Assembly (NCBI GenBank): GCA_964653095.1
Contig: CAZZEH010000009.1
Span: forward strand, 39,773-103,772
DNA length: 64,000 nucleotides
Direction of reading: 5' to 3'
Origin: JAMLHH01 sp964653095
Lineage (GTDB): Bacteria; Bacteroidota; Bacteroidia; Chitinophagales; JADIYW01
Part shown: positions 9,330 through 18,396 of the stretch, piece by piece
Layout of the letters: each line of letters opens with the position of its first letter
Position numbering within the stretch: position 1 is the first letter of the stretch
The notes under the pieces: model-generated
The model's database searches: none
What the model saw: only the letters and a program-made list of their open reading frames with translations
Told to the model about the DNA's origin: nothing
Position numbers and translations under genes: made by a program

Positions 9330-9337
9330 CAAAAATA
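9330..9337 (-). promoter_or_regulatory. Possible carA -7 promoter element next to the start codon
   Basis: TATTTTTG on the minus strand fits TAnnTTTG and ends 5 nt before the carA ATG, which would give a leaderless or nearly leaderless mRNA. The sequence is AT-rich and no TTG box lies at 18-20 bp, so the match may be chance. Confidence 0.3.
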
Positions 9338-9353
9338 TATTAATCTTATATAC

Positions 9354-9392
9354 TAAAAAAGGATAGTACCTTTCAGCACTATCCTTTTTTTT
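9354..9392 (-). terminator. Intrinsic terminator after rplQ (bidirectional)
   Basis: GGATAGT (9361-9367) pairs with ACTATCC (9378-9384), flanked by an A-run on one side and a T-run on the other, so it can stop transcription from either strand. It closes the ribosomal operon after rplQ and separates it from carA. Confidence 0.85.
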
Positions 9393-9412
9393 ATTATTTA
9401 TCGACATTTATT

Positions 9413-10015
9413 TTATTCTTTTGTTTCTTCTGTGTCAGTCTCCGGTTCTGTCGGCTCGGGGGTTTGCTCTTCCGCATCTTCATTTTTTACAGACTCGTCA
9501 GAAGTTTCAGCTGTAGCTTCGGCCACCACACTTTCTTCAGGAGTTTCTTTAGCTTTCACTGCTACTTCCTCTGTGCTTGATTCTGTTGCCTTTTTACCTC
9601 TACGTCTCGAACGTCTTGTCTTTTTCTTAGCTCCGTCGTCTGACTTGGTATATACCTCATTAAAATCCACAAGCTCTATATAAGCCATTTCTGCATTGTC
9701 TCCTTTTCTGAAGCCTGCTTTGATTATACGCACATACCCACCCGGTCTTTCTGCTACTGCCGGACCTACTACTTCAAAAAGCTCTTTATTTGCACTTTTA
9801 TTTTGAAGGTAGCTGAAAGTTACTCTTCTGTTGTTAGTCGTATTCTCCTTGCTTTTTGTAATTATCGGTTCCACATATTTTCTCAATTCTTTGGCTTTCG
9901 TAACTGTGGTCACGATTCTCTTATTAACCAATAGAGAGGATGCCATATTGGACAACATAGCATCTCTATGTCCCTTTTTGCGTCCTAAATTATTTACTTT
10001 ATCTCCGTGTCTCAT
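9413..10015 (-). CDS. rplQ: 50S ribosomal protein L17 with acidic C-terminal extension
   Basis: The N-terminal ~125 residues are a typical L17 (MRHGDKVNNLGRKKGHRDAML, later ERPGGYVRIIKAG), a large-subunit protein near the exit tunnel. The remaining ~75 residues are a low-complexity tail, first basic (KKKTRRSRRRGKK) then rich in Glu, Thr and Ala. Extended L17 tails are common in Bacteroidota. It is the last ribosomal gene of the block, 18 nt after rpoA, and is followed by a clear terminator. Confidence 0.97.
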   Translation of the reverse strand: MRHGDKVNNLGRKKGHRDAMLSNMASSLLVNKRIVTTVTKAKELRKYVEPIITKSKENTTNNRRVTFSYLQNKSANKELFEVVGPAVAERPGGYVRIIKAGFRKGDNAEMAYIELVDFNEVYTKSDDGAKKKTRRSRRRGKKATESSTEEVAVKAKETPEESVVAEATAETSDESVKNEDAEEQTPEPTEPETDTEETKE

Positions 10016-10033
10016 TGCTCAAGATTTACAGTA

Positions 10034-11029
10034 TTAATCGTCCAATTTAAATTTTGCGAGATCCATCCCGAAAGACAGTCCTTTTTCAGCAATCAACTCT
10101 TCAATTTCCATTAATGACTTCCGCCCAAAGTTTCTAAACTTTAACAATTCATTTGTATCATACTGTACAAGTTCAGCAAGAGTATTGATTTTGGCTGCTT
10201 TCAGACAGTTATATGCTCTGACCGACAAATCCAAATCTTCAAGAGTGGTCTTAAGAATCTTACGCATGTGCAATACGTGTTCATCTACCACTTCCTCTTC
10301 TATAAAGTCATCCGTATCGAAACTGATATTTTCATCTGAAATCAACATCAGATGCTGTATCAAGATTCTTGCAGACTCTTTGATCGCATCTTCCGGATGA
10401 ATAGTACCGTCCGTTACAATCTCTATGATTAGTTTTTCAAAGTCAGTCTTTTGCTCTACTCTGGTATTTTCAACGTCATAACGCACATTTTTTATCGGCG
10501 TATAAATAGAATCCATAGGAATAAGACCTATAATAGATGTATCTACATTCTGCTCTTCGGCCGGCACATATCCGCGTCCTTTGCCCACAGTCAGTTCGAT
10601 TTCGAGATGCACATTTTTTTCCATATTGCAGATCACTAAATCAGGGTTAGTTATTGTGTACAGATTTGTGTGATCTTCGATATTTCCTGCAGTGAACTGC
10701 TCCTGTCCTTTAATAGACAAGAATATTTTATCGTCACCTACTTCTTCGTCATTCATCACCCTTTTGAAACGCACCTGTTTCAGGTTTAAAACAATCTCGG
10801 TAACATCTTCTATTACACCTTTTATAGTCGAAAATTCGTGTTCAATTCCTGCTATTTTTATAGAAGTAATCGCATACCCTTCCAGTGAAGAGAGCAAGAC
10901 ACGTCTTAGTGCATTCCCGACTGTGGTACCAAATCCGGGTTCTAATGGACTAAATTCAAAGGTTCCTTCAAAATCCGTAGCCTTTTGAAGTAAAATTTTA
11001 TCAGGTTTTTGAAACGCTAATAATGCCAT
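10034..11029 (-). CDS. rpoA: DNA-directed RNA polymerase alpha subunit
   Basis: The 331-aa product matches alpha in length and layout: N-terminal assembly domain (FEFSPLEPGFGTTVGNALRRVLLSSLEGYAITS), a linker, and a C-terminal domain (LDLSVRAYNCLKAAKINTLAEL, LLKFRNFGRKSLMEIEELI) that contacts UP elements and activators. It lies between rpsD and rplQ in the alpha-operon segment. Confidence 0.98.
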   Translation of the reverse strand: MALLAFQKPDKILLQKATDFEGTFEFSPLEPGFGTTVGNALRRVLLSSLEGYAITSIKIAGIEHEFSTIKGVIEDVTEIVLNLKQVRFKRVMNDEEVGDDKIFLSIKGQEQFTAGNIEDHTNLYTITNPDLVICNMEKNVHLEIELTVGKGRGYVPAEEQNVDTSIIGLIPMDSIYTPIKNVRYDVENTRVEQKTDFEKLIIEIVTDGTIHPEDAIKESARILIQHLMLISDENISFDTDDFIEEEVVDEHVLHMRKILKTTLEDLDLSVRAYNCLKAAKINTLAELVQYDTNELLKFRNFGRKSLMEIEELIAEKGLSFGMDLAKFKLDD

Positions 11030-11054
11030 GAAGGTATAGTTTTAAATTTAAAAA

Positions 11055-11660
11055 TTATTTTGAGTACAACTCCACAATCAGATGCTCCTGTATATTTTCA
11101 GGAATTAGTTCTCTTGGAGGGACTTCCAAATATCTCCCTTCCAGTTTGCCGGCATCAAATTCCAACCAGTTATATCTTTTTACATTTGAAGAAGTCACAC
11201 TTTCCACAATCATTTCTATGGTTTTTGATTTCTCTCTGACTCCAACCACATCTCCGACTTTTAGAGAATATGAAGGGATGTTGACAATTCTTCCGTTTAC
11301 AGTAATATGTTTATGAGAGACCAATTGTCTCGCCCCATTTCTGGTCGGTGCTATTCCCAGTCTGAATACGGTATTATCCAACCTCATTTCTAAGAGAGCC
11401 AATAATATTTCACCGGTAACTCCCTGTCTTCTGTTTGCCTCTTCAAAAGTTTTATAGAACTGCTTTTCAAGCATTCCATAAGTGTATTTTACCTTTTGCT
11501 TCTCTTTTAATTGCATTGCATATTCAGACTTGGAGCCTCTCCTCCGGTTTCCGTGTTGTCCGGGAGGATACTTACGCTTTTCATAGCTTTTGTCATATCC
11601 AAAAATCGGTTCTCCGAAAGCTCTAGCTTTTTTCGTACGTGGACCTCTGTATCTTGCCAT
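11055..11660 (-). CDS. rpsD: 30S ribosomal protein S4
   Basis: A 201-aa S4 with the N-terminal MARYRGPRTKKARAFGEPIFG region and an S4 RNA-binding domain (RLDNTVFRLGIAPTRNGARQLVSHKHITVNG). It binds 16S rRNA early in small-subunit assembly and in many bacteria also represses the alpha operon. The zinc-binding cysteines of some S4 proteins are absent. It lies between rpsK and rpoA. Confidence 0.98.
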   Translation of the reverse strand: MARYRGPRTKKARAFGEPIFGYDKSYEKRKYPPGQHGNRRRGSKSEYAMQLKEKQKVKYTYGMLEKQFYKTFEEANRRQGVTGEILLALLEMRLDNTVFRLGIAPTRNGARQLVSHKHITVNGRIVNIPSYSLKVGDVVGVREKSKTIEMIVESVTSSNVKRYNWLEFDAGKLEGRYLEVPPRELIPENIQEHLIVELYSK

Positions 11661-11687
11661 TCTACTGTATTTATCTCTTTATTATGA

Positions 11688-12077
11688 TTATACTCTTCGC
11701 TTTTTGGGAGGACGACATCCGTTGTGCGGTATAGGTGTCACATCTCTAATTATAGTCACTTCCAATCCGCTTGTTCCCAAAGTTCGGATAGCAGACTCTC
11801 TACCGGAGCCTGGTCCTTTCACATAAACTTCAACTTTCCTTAAGCCGGCATCATAAGCCGTCTTAGCAGCATCTGAAACAGATACCTGCGCGGCGTAAGG
11901 TGTACTCTTTTTGGAGCCTCTGAATCCATGTTTCCCCGAAGAAGACCATGAAATCACCTGTCCCTGCTTATTGGTCAGACTTACTATCAGATTATTGAAC
12001 GTAGATTTAATATATGCATATCCCTCTGCCTCTACTTTGACAGTTCGTTTTTTTACTGTTTTGTCTCTTTTAGCCAT
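11688..12077 (-). CDS. rpsK: 30S ribosomal protein S11
   Basis: A 129-aa S11 with the family signature VYVKGPGSGRESAIRTLGTSGLEVT and C-terminus PHNGCRPPKKRRV. It sits on the small-subunit platform near the anticodon of the P-site tRNA. It lies between rpsM and rpsD with short gaps. Confidence 0.98.
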   Translation of the reverse strand: MAKRDKTVKKRTVKVEAEGYAYIKSTFNNLIVSLTNKQGQVISWSSSGKHGFRGSKKSTPYAAQVSVSDAAKTAYDAGLRKVEVYVKGPGSGRESAIRTLGTSGLEVTIIRDVTPIPHNGCRPPKKRRV

Positions 12078-12100
12078 AACCTTTACTTAATTATAAATGA

Positions 12101-12478
12101 TTATTTAGTTACTTTTTTCTTACCCGCAACAGTTTTTCGCTTACCCTTGCGCGTTCTTGCATTACATTTTGTTCTTTGCCCCCTTACCGGCAGGCCTTTT
12201 CTGTGGCGAATTCCTCTGTATGAGCCTATATCCATCAGACGTTTGATATTCATCTGAATTTCAGACCTCAACTGGCCTTCTACCTGATATTCTTTCGCTA
12301 TCACAGCCCGTATTTCTGCTGCTTCTTCATCAGTCCAATCCTGTACTTTAGCCTCAGGATCTACTTTGGCTTTTTCTAAAATTTCTACCGCCAAAGTTCT
12401 TCCAATACCGTAAATATATGTCAGCGCAATATAGCCTCGCTTATTTTTCGGTAAATCTATTCCAGCAATTCTCGCCAT
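12101..12478 (-). CDS. rpsM: 30S ribosomal protein S13
   Basis: A 125-aa S13: MARIAGIDLPKNKRGYIALTYIYGIGRT at the N-terminus (helix-two-turn-helix) and SYRGIRHRKGLPVRGQRTKCNARTRKG at the C-terminus, which reaches the P-site tRNA. It follows rpmJ by 3 nt. Confidence 0.98.
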   Translation of the reverse strand: MARIAGIDLPKNKRGYIALTYIYGIGRTLAVEILEKAKVDPEAKVQDWTDEEAAEIRAVIAKEYQVEGQLRSEIQMNIKRLMDIGSYRGIRHRKGLPVRGQRTKCNARTRKGKRKTVAGKKKVTK

Positions 12479-12481
12479 ATC

Positions 12482-12598
12482 TTATCCTTGTCTTTGTTTA
12501 AACCTGGGATTCTTTTTATTAATCACGTAAAGTTTCCCTTTACGTTTTACTGTAATGCAGTCTGCACTCCTTTTTTTCACTGATGCTCTTACTTTCAT
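12482..12598 (-). CDS. rpmJ: 50S ribosomal protein L36
   Basis: A 38-codon gene too short for a default ORF cutoff: ATG at 12598, TAA at 12484-12482. The product begins MKVRASVKKRSADC and ends NPRFKQRQG, diagnostic of L36. Only one cysteine is present, so this is the zinc-free form. It lies between infA and rpsM, the usual Bacteroidota order. Confidence 0.97.
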   Translation of the reverse strand: MKVRASVKKRSADCITVKRKGKLYVINKKNPRFKQRQG

Positions 12599-12612
12599 CG
12601 CTTCTGTCTGTC

Positions 12613-12831
12613 TTATTTATATCTAAAAGTTATTCTCCCTCTCGTTAAATCGTATGGCGAAAGCTCTACTGCTACCTTATCTCCCGGCAAAATTCGGATA
12701 TAATGCATCCGCATTTTTCCGGAGATGGTCGCAATTATAGTATGCCCGTTTTCCAACTGCACTCTAAACATTGCATTGGATAAGGCTTCCGTAATCACTC
12801 CATCTAATTTTAATAATTCCTGTTTTGCCAT
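12613..12831 (-). CDS. infA: Translation initiation factor IF-1
   Basis: The open frame extends to 12849, but the conserved N-terminus MAKQELLKLDGVITEAL starts at 12831, giving the usual 72 aa. The OB-fold shows NAMFRVQLENGHTIIATISGKMR and LTRGRITFRYK at the C-terminus. IF-1 occupies the A site during initiation. It lies between map and rpmJ. Confidence 0.96.
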   Translation of the reverse strand: MAKQELLKLDGVITEALSNAMFRVQLENGHTIIATISGKMRMHYIRILPGDKVAVELSPYDLTRGRITFRYK

Positions 12832-12861
12832 AATTCTAAGGGACTGCAAATATCTTATTTT

Positions 12862-13662
12862 TTATTGAAAATCAATAATATATTCGCTCTTTTTTATTTC
12901 ATTAAATATTAACTCATGGTTACTTAAAACGTCCGGTCCTCCTTTGGTAACAGCTAATGTGTGTTCGAAATGTGCGGATGGTTTATTATCAGCCGTCACG
13001 ATTGTCCATCCGTCCTTGAGTTGTTTCACTCTATGTGTACCCAAATTAATCATGGGCTCAATGGCAATGACCAAACCTTCTCTAAGTTTCAATCCGTTCC
13101 CACGTTTACCGTAATTAGGCACTTCCGGTGACTCATGAAGATTTTGTCCGATACCGTGACCTATCAAATCTCTCACGACTCCGTAACCATTCAATGTCTG
13201 TGTATGATGCTGCACCGCATAGCCAATATCACCAATCCTGTTTCCAATCACTGCCTGCTCGATTCCTTTCCACAAAGACTCTAAAGTTACTTTGAGCAAC
13301 TTCAAATGAGAATTATCCGTCACACAAACAGGAAATGTAAATGCAGAATCTCCATAATATCCGTTTTTCTTTACTCCATGATCTATGGATAATAAATCTC
13401 CCTCCCGTACTTCTCTGTCCGAAGGTATTCCGTGTACCACTTCCTCATTTACTGAAATACACAAAGAAGCCGGAAAACCATTATATCCTAAAAATGCCGG
13501 TTCTGCTCCCTGATCTCTCACGTATTCTTCGGCAATATTGTCCAAATACTTAAGAGTAACTCCGGGTTTAATATACGGCACCAAGGCAGCATGCGTTTTG
13601 CTCACTATCAATGAGCTTTCTCGCATCAATTCTATTTCCTCGGTACTTTTATAATAAATCAT
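12862..13662 (-). CDS. map: Type I methionine aminopeptidase
   Basis: A 266-aa M24 family enzyme that removes the initiator Met. Metal-ligand regions are visible: SIDHGVKKNGYYGDSAFTF (Asp pair), GHGIGQNLHESPEVP (His), AIEPM (Glu) and AHFEHTLAVT (Glu and the nearby His). The start is 5 nt beyond the secY stop in transcription order. Placement between secY and infA is standard. Confidence 0.97.
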   Translation of the reverse strand: MIYYKSTEEIELMRESSLIVSKTHAALVPYIKPGVTLKYLDNIAEEYVRDQGAEPAFLGYNGFPASLCISVNEEVVHGIPSDREVREGDLLSIDHGVKKNGYYGDSAFTFPVCVTDNSHLKLLKVTLESLWKGIEQAVIGNRIGDIGYAVQHHTQTLNGYGVVRDLIGHGIGQNLHESPEVPNYGKRGNGLKLREGLVIAIEPMINLGTHRVKQLKDGWTIVTADNKPSAHFEHTLAVTKGGPDVLSNHELIFNEIKKSEYIIDFQ

Positions 13663-13667
13663 GTAGC

Positions 13668-15014
13668 TTATCTGTTTGCTCTGGATGAGGCAGACCTGTA
13701 TCTGTTTCTTGCACCAGCTTTAGTTAAGCCGTCATAATGGCGATTCAGCAAGTGACTTTCAACCTGCTGGACAGTATCTAACACTACAGCTACCATAATC
13801 AGTAGTGAGGTTCCTCCAAAAAACATTGCAAACTGTGTGCTTACTCCTGCCATTGCCGCAAAAGTCGGCAGTATCGCAATAATTCCCAGAAACACAGCTC
13901 CAGGAAAAGTAATTTTTGAGGTAATTGAATCAATGAACTCGGTAGTTTCTGACCCGGGTTTAACTCCCGGAATAAAACCATTATTTCTCTTCAGATCTTC
14001 TGAAATCTGACTCGGATTTACAATTAATGCAGTATAAAAGTAAGTAAACAATACTACCAGTAAAAACATCAAAACAGTGTAAGGAGCCGAAGTGAAATCA
14101 CTGAACTGCCTGATTAATTCACTTTCTTCCATACCGGGGAAAAACTGCAAAACAGTAGCCGGTATAAATAGAAATGCCTGGGCAAATATGATAGGCATTA
14201 CACCTGCTATATTTACTTTTAAAGGTAAAAACTGTCTTTCGCCTCCTACCGGAGTGGTGCCCACAATCTTTTTAGCATAGGTTACAGGTACTTTTCTTAC
14301 CGCCTGAATTAGTGCCACAGTGGAAGTAATAATCACTGCCAATGCCAAAAACTCTACAATAAGCATTAATAGTCCGGCTCCGGAACCCCCAGCAACTTTC
14401 ATAGTCACTTCCTGATAAAGTGAGGCAGGAAGTGTAGCTATGATACCTGCCATAATCAATAGAGACATCCCGTTACCAATACCCGACTCATCAATTTTTT
14501 CTCCGAGCCACATGATAAAAATAGTTCCGCCGGTAAGGATTATTGTGGTGGAAACCATAAACAATGTAGGGGAAATCAATATACTGTTTCCGGTTAAAAA
14601 CTGCAGGTACTGTACATAAGCTGAAGACTGCACCAAAGTTACAAACACCGTACCGTACCGGGTAATTTGCGTAATTTTCTTCCGTCCGCTTTCACCTTCT
14701 TTCTGTAGTTTTTGAAAATAAGGTACCGCTATAGTCATCAATTGCATTACAATGGATGCGGAGATATATGGCATAATACCGAGCGCAAATACAGAGGCTC
14801 TGCTAAAAGCACCTCCTGCGAACATGTTGAAGATTCCAAAGATACCTTCTGTACCGGACTCCGCCAATTGTGATAATTGTCTGGGGTCAATACCGGGAAG
14901 AGTTACGAACGTACCTAATCTATAAATGAAAAGCAATCCGAGTGTAAATAGGATTTTGCTTCTCAGTTCTTCAATGCCCCAAATATTCTTGAGCGTCTCG
15001 ATAAAACCTTTCAT
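13668..15014 (-). CDS. secY: Protein translocase subunit SecY
   Basis: A 448-aa polytopic membrane protein with ten predicted helices and the family blocks GIMPYISASIVMQLM and LNRNGFIPGVKPG-like (here KRNNGFIPGVKPG). It forms the Sec channel with SecE/G. It lies directly after rplO. Confidence 0.98.
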   Translation of the reverse strand: MKGFIETLKNIWGIEELRSKILFTLGLLFIYRLGTFVTLPGIDPRQLSQLAESGTEGIFGIFNMFAGGAFSRASVFALGIMPYISASIVMQLMTIAVPYFQKLQKEGESGRKKITQITRYGTVFVTLVQSSAYVQYLQFLTGNSILISPTLFMVSTTIILTGGTIFIMWLGEKIDESGIGNGMSLLIMAGIIATLPASLYQEVTMKVAGGSGAGLLMLIVEFLALAVIITSTVALIQAVRKVPVTYAKKIVGTTPVGGERQFLPLKVNIAGVMPIIFAQAFLFIPATVLQFFPGMEESELIRQFSDFTSAPYTVLMFLLVVLFTYFYTALIVNPSQISEDLKRNNGFIPGVKPGSETTEFIDSITSKITFPGAVFLGIIAILPTFAAMAGVSTQFAMFFGGTSLLIMVAVVLDTVQQVESHLLNRHYDGLTKAGARNRYRSASSRANR

Positions 15015-15018
15015 AGTA

Positions 15019-15465
15019 TTATATCACCGTAGTTTTTCCGCCTTTTGCTTCAATTTCAGATTTTGCTTTCTCGCTAAAAGCATGTGCTTCGATTGTAATC
15101 GCACCTTCCAGTCCACCTACCCCCAATACTTTCAGCTTTTCGCTTTTTGAAATTATTCTCAGGCCTCTTAGAACCTCAAAGCTAAAATCAGTAATATTAT
15201 TTTTGTCGGCCAGCTTTTGAAGCTGTGCAAGATTAATCACAGTATATACCGTCCCGTTCGGGTTGTTGAATCCTCTTTTCGGAACTCTTCTCTGAAGTGG
15301 CATTTGTCCGCCTTCATGTCCGCGCTTAGTCTTATATCCTGATCTGGACTTTGCTCCTTTATGACCTCTTCCTGAAGTTCCTCCGTAACCGGATCCCTGT
15401 CCTCTTCCTACTCTTTTTCGGTTTTTTACAGAACCTTTTGCAGGTTTTAAATTACTTAAGTCCAT
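15019..15465 (-). CDS. rplO: 50S ribosomal protein L15
   Basis: A 148-aa L15 with the glycine-rich basic N-terminal tail (KRVGRGQGSGYGGTSGRGHKG) and QMPLQRRVPKRGFNN. It follows rpmD by 3 nt and precedes secY by 4 nt. Confidence 0.98.
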   Translation of the reverse strand: MDLSNLKPAKGSVKNRKRVGRGQGSGYGGTSGRGHKGAKSRSGYKTKRGHEGGQMPLQRRVPKRGFNNPNGTVYTVINLAQLQKLADKNNITDFSFEVLRGLRIISKSEKLKVLGVGGLEGAITIEAHAFSEKAKSEIEAKGGKTTVI

Positions 15466-15468
15466 GTT

Positions 15469-15648
15469 CTATATTTCTTGTACAGTTATTAAATGTTTCA
15501 CTTTTGCGACCATGCCCATAATTTGTGGGTTGACTTCATGCTCAGCAGTGCTGTTAATTTTTGTAAGACCTAAAGCTTTTAAGGTGTCTTTTTGCTTTTG
15601 AGTTCTCTTGATGGTACTCTTAACTTGTGTTATTTTAATTTTTGACAT
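15469..15648 (-). CDS. rpmD: 50S ribosomal protein L30
   Basis: The frame opens at 15660 inside rpsE, but MSKIKITQVKSTI begins at 15648, just after the rpsE stop (15653), and gives the expected ~59 aa. L30 features include LGLTKIN and NPQIMGMVAKVKHLITV. Confidence 0.95.
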   Translation of the reverse strand: MSKIKITQVKSTIKRTQKQKDTLKALGLTKINSTAEHEVNPQIMGMVAKVKHLITVQEI

Positions 15649-15652
15649 AAGA

Positions 15653-16171
15653 TTAACCATTAAAGACTTTATCTAATTTTTTACCTCTATCCTTGGCTAC
15701 CTGAGCCGGTTCTCTCAATTCCGACAAAGCGAGAAAAGTAGCTTTCACCACGTTGTGCGGATTGTTAGAACCCAGTGATTTTGCAAGTACGTCATTGATT
15801 CCCGCACTTTCCAGTACGTGTCTCATTGTTCCTCCTGCAATCACACCGGTACCTTCAGAAGCCGGTTTGATTAAAACTCTGGCACCGTCCAATCTCACCA
15901 TTTGGTCGTGCGGTATTGTACCTTTAAACACCGGGACTTTGATAAGATTTTTTCTTGCTTCTTCAATGCCTTTAGCAATAGCTCCCTGTACTTCACGTGC
16001 TTTTCCCAGACCGTGTCCAATGGTTCCGTTACCGTCTCCCACGACCACTAATGCTGAGAAGCTAAAAGTACGACCGCCTTTGGTCACTTTTGCAACACGC
16101 TGAATACTTACCACTCTTTCCTTCAATTCGGAATCGGTAACTCTTATTCTATTTTCTTTGCTGTTTGCCAT
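15653..16171 (-). CDS. rpsE: 30S ribosomal protein S5
   Basis: A 172-aa S5 with the double-stranded RNA-binding fold (RVVSIQRVAKVTKGGRTFSFSALVVVGD) and the conserved GHGLGKAREV and GTGVIAGGTMRHVLE segments. It helps set decoding accuracy. Confidence 0.98.
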   Translation of the reverse strand: MANSKENRIRVTDSELKERVVSIQRVAKVTKGGRTFSFSALVVVGDGNGTIGHGLGKAREVQGAIAKGIEEARKNLIKVPVFKGTIPHDQMVRLDGARVLIKPASEGTGVIAGGTMRHVLESAGINDVLAKSLGSNNPHNVVKATFLALSELREPAQVAKDRGKKLDKVFNG

Positions 16172-16192
16172 TTATATTTTTTATACAGAATT

Positions 16193-16543
16193 TTAAAATT
16201 TCAATCCGTTCTCTCTTGCACTGTCTGCCAATGCTTTAACTCTTCCGTGATAAAGGTATCCGCCGCGATCAAATACTACTGTACTGATACCTGCTTCCAC
16301 AGCTGCTTTTGCGAGTGCCGCTCCCACTTCTGCTGCAATTTCTGTCTTGGTTTTACCTTCTTTATTCAATTTGAGTGATGAAGCTGCCAATAAAACTACT
16401 TCTTTATCATCATCCACTAACTGTGCATAGATTTCTTTATTACTCCTAAATACACTCAGGCGAGGAGATTCAGACGAACCATTAATGGTTTTTCTGATGC
16501 GCATTTTTATCTTTTTTCTTCTAATATTTTTCACCTTAGACAT
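16193..16543 (-). CDS. rplR: 50S ribosomal protein L18
   Basis: A 116-aa L18 with basic N-terminus, PRLSVFRSNKEIYAQLVDD, and the C-terminal FDRGGYLYHGRVKALADSARENGLKF motif. It binds 5S rRNA. Confidence 0.98.
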   Translation of the reverse strand: MSKVKNIRRKKIKMRIRKTINGSSESPRLSVFRSNKEIYAQLVDDDKEVVLLAASSLKLNKEGKTKTEIAAEVGAALAKAAVEAGISTVVFDRGGYLYHGRVKALADSARENGLKF

Positions 16544-16554
16544 ATCTGTATTTT

Positions 16555-17115
16555 TTATTTTTTACCTCCTGCTGCTTTACCTGCTTTTCTTCTGACTTCT
16601 TCATCTATATATCGAATCCCTTTACCTTTATACGGTTCCGGTTTTCTTAGAGAACGTATTTTTGCCGCTACCTGAGTGACCAATTGCTTATCCGCAGATT
16701 CCAATTTTACTCTTGGCGGCTTACCTTTTACTGTTTCTGTCGTCACAGTAATTTCTTTAGGAAGTACCATAAATATTGGGTGGGAAAATCCTATCGCCAA
16801 TTCTAAAATATTCCCTGTATTTGTTGCTCTGTACCCGACCCCTATTACATCAAGCTCTTTTACAAAACCGGTATTCGTTCCGATTACCATATTGTTTATT
16901 AATGCTCTGTATAGTCCGTGCAGTGCTTTGTGCCGTTTCTGATCAGTCGGTCTTATAACTGTTAAAGTTCCGTCTTCAAGCGTTACTGTAAAATCTCTGT
17001 CGAGCTTTTGTGACAAAGTTCCTTTAGGACCTTTTACGGTAACTATGTTGTTTTGAGCAATATCTACTGATACGCCTGAGGGAACATTAATTGGGGAATT
17101 ACCAATACGTGACAT
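16555..17115 (-). CDS. rplF: 50S ribosomal protein L6
   Basis: MSRIGNSPINVP at 17115 is the conserved start; the upstream extension to 17142 would overlap rpsH (stop at 17127). The C-terminal RKPEPYKGKGIRYIDE signature is present. L6 lies near the GTPase-associated centre. Confidence 0.97.
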   Translation of the reverse strand: MSRIGNSPINVPSGVSVDIAQNNIVTVKGPKGTLSQKLDRDFTVTLEDGTLTVIRPTDQKRHKALHGLYRALINNMVIGTNTGFVKELDVIGVGYRATNTGNILELAIGFSHPIFMVLPKEITVTTETVKGKPPRVKLESADKQLVTQVAAKIRSLRKPEPYKGKGIRYIDEEVRRKAGKAAGGKK

Positions 17116-17126
17116 TGTTTTTCTTT

Positions 17127-17525
17127 TTAATAAATGTAACAAATGATTTCACCACCAACATTGAGTTCGCGGGCTTTTTTATCTGTAATAACACCCTTTG
17201 ATGTGGACAGAATAGCGACTCCCAATCCATTTTTAATACGGGGGATTCCACCGACATGGGTATATTTTCTCAGTCCGGGTTTGGATATTCTTACGAGTTC
17301 TCTTATTACCGGTCTTTTTGTGACAGCATCATATTTCAACGCTATTTTAATTGTTCCCTGCGGGCCTTCGTCATCAAATTTGTATTGAAGGATATATCCC
17401 TGATCATATAGAATTTCCGTCATCTTCTTTTTCATGTTTGAAGCCGGAATATCTACCACTGTGTGTCCCGCCATCTGAGCGTTGCGGATACGTGTCAAGT
17501 AATCTGCTATTGGATCTGTAACCAT
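17127..17525 (-). CDS. rpsH: 30S ribosomal protein S8
   Basis: A 132-aa S8: TDPIADYLTRIRNAQMAGH at the N-terminus and GLGVAILSTSKGVITDKKAR with GGEIICYIY at the C-terminus. It binds the 16S central domain and in enteric bacteria represses the spc operon; that role here is only inferred. Confidence 0.98.
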   Translation of the reverse strand: MVTDPIADYLTRIRNAQMAGHTVVDIPASNMKKKMTEILYDQGYILQYKFDDEGPQGTIKIALKYDAVTKRPVIRELVRISKPGLRKYTHVGGIPRIKNGLGVAILSTSKGVITDKKARELNVGGEIICYIY

Positions 17526-17562
17526 CTCCTGTTTATAATTTCTACGTTTACAATCTTTCTTT

Positions 17563-17832
17563 TTACCAACTGGCTTTTGTTACTCCCGGAATTTTACCTT
17601 CCAAAGCCAAATCTCTGAACTGTATTCTAGAGATTCCAAAATATCTTATATAAGCACGGGGTCTTCCTGTTAATTTACACCTGTTTCTCATTCTTATCTT
17701 ATTTGAGTTTTTAGGTAGTGCATCCAACTTATCCCACTCCCCCTCTGCTTTGTATTTCGCACGTTTTTCGGCATATTTAGCCACTAACCTGGCTCTTTTT
17801 ACCTCACGTGCTTTCATTGATTCTTTTGCCAT
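17563..17832 (-). CDS. rpsN: 30S ribosomal protein S14, zinc-independent form
   Basis: An 89-aa S14 with NRCKLTGRPRAYIRYFGISRIQFRDLA. The CxxC pairs of the zinc-binding form are absent. It follows rplE by 9 nt. Confidence 0.97.
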   Translation of the reverse strand: MAKESMKAREVKRARLVAKYAEKRAKYKAEGEWDKLDALPKNSNKIRMRNRCKLTGRPRAYIRYFGISRIQFRDLALEGKIPGVTKASW

Positions 17833-17841
17833 ATCTTTATT

Positions 17842-18396
17842 TTAATGTTTCTTTTTAAAGGGCATTCCCAATGCTGCCAACAGGCTGTATGCTTCCTCAT
17901 CTGTATTGGCGCTGGTGACAATAGTAATATCCATCCCTGTAATTCTCTTGATTTTGTCTATGTCAATCTCCGGAAAAATAATGTGCTCGGAAATACCCAG
18001 GGAGTAATTACCTCTTCCGTCAAAAGACTTGTCACTCAATCCCTTGAAATCCCTCACTGCCGGTAAAGCAATTGTTACAAGTCTATCAAAGAAATCGTAC
18101 ATTTTATCTCCTCTGAGAGTTACTTTGACTCCAATCGGCATATTGTCTCTCAGCTTAAAGTTTGATACGGATTTTTTTGACACGGTAGGTACAGCTCTTT
18201 GTCCTACGATACGGGATATTTCATCAACACCTGCATCTATCAGTTTTTTGTCCGCAACTGCACTTCCAATTCCCTGATTTACTACAATTTTTAATAGTTT
18301 AGGAACTTGCATAACGGATTTATACTGATACTTCTGCATCAAATCCGGAGAAACTTCTTCTCTATATTTTTTCTTAATTCTCGGTACGTAGCTCAT
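17842..18396 (-). CDS. rplE: 50S ribosomal protein L5
   Basis: A 184-aa L5 with VPKLLKIVVNQGIG, FKLRDNMPIGVKVTLRG, GRGNYSLGISEHIIFPEI and GMDITIVTSANTDEEA. It binds 5S rRNA and contacts the P-site tRNA. Its start overlaps the rplX stop by one base. Confidence 0.98.
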   Translation of the reverse strand: MSYVPRIKKKYREEVSPDLMQKYQYKSVMQVPKLLKIVVNQGIGSAVADKKLIDAGVDEISRIVGQRAVPTVSKKSVSNFKLRDNMPIGVKVTLRGDKMYDFFDRLVTIALPAVRDFKGLSDKSFDGRGNYSLGISEHIIFPEIDIDKIKRITGMDITIVTSANTDEEAYSLLAALGMPFKKKH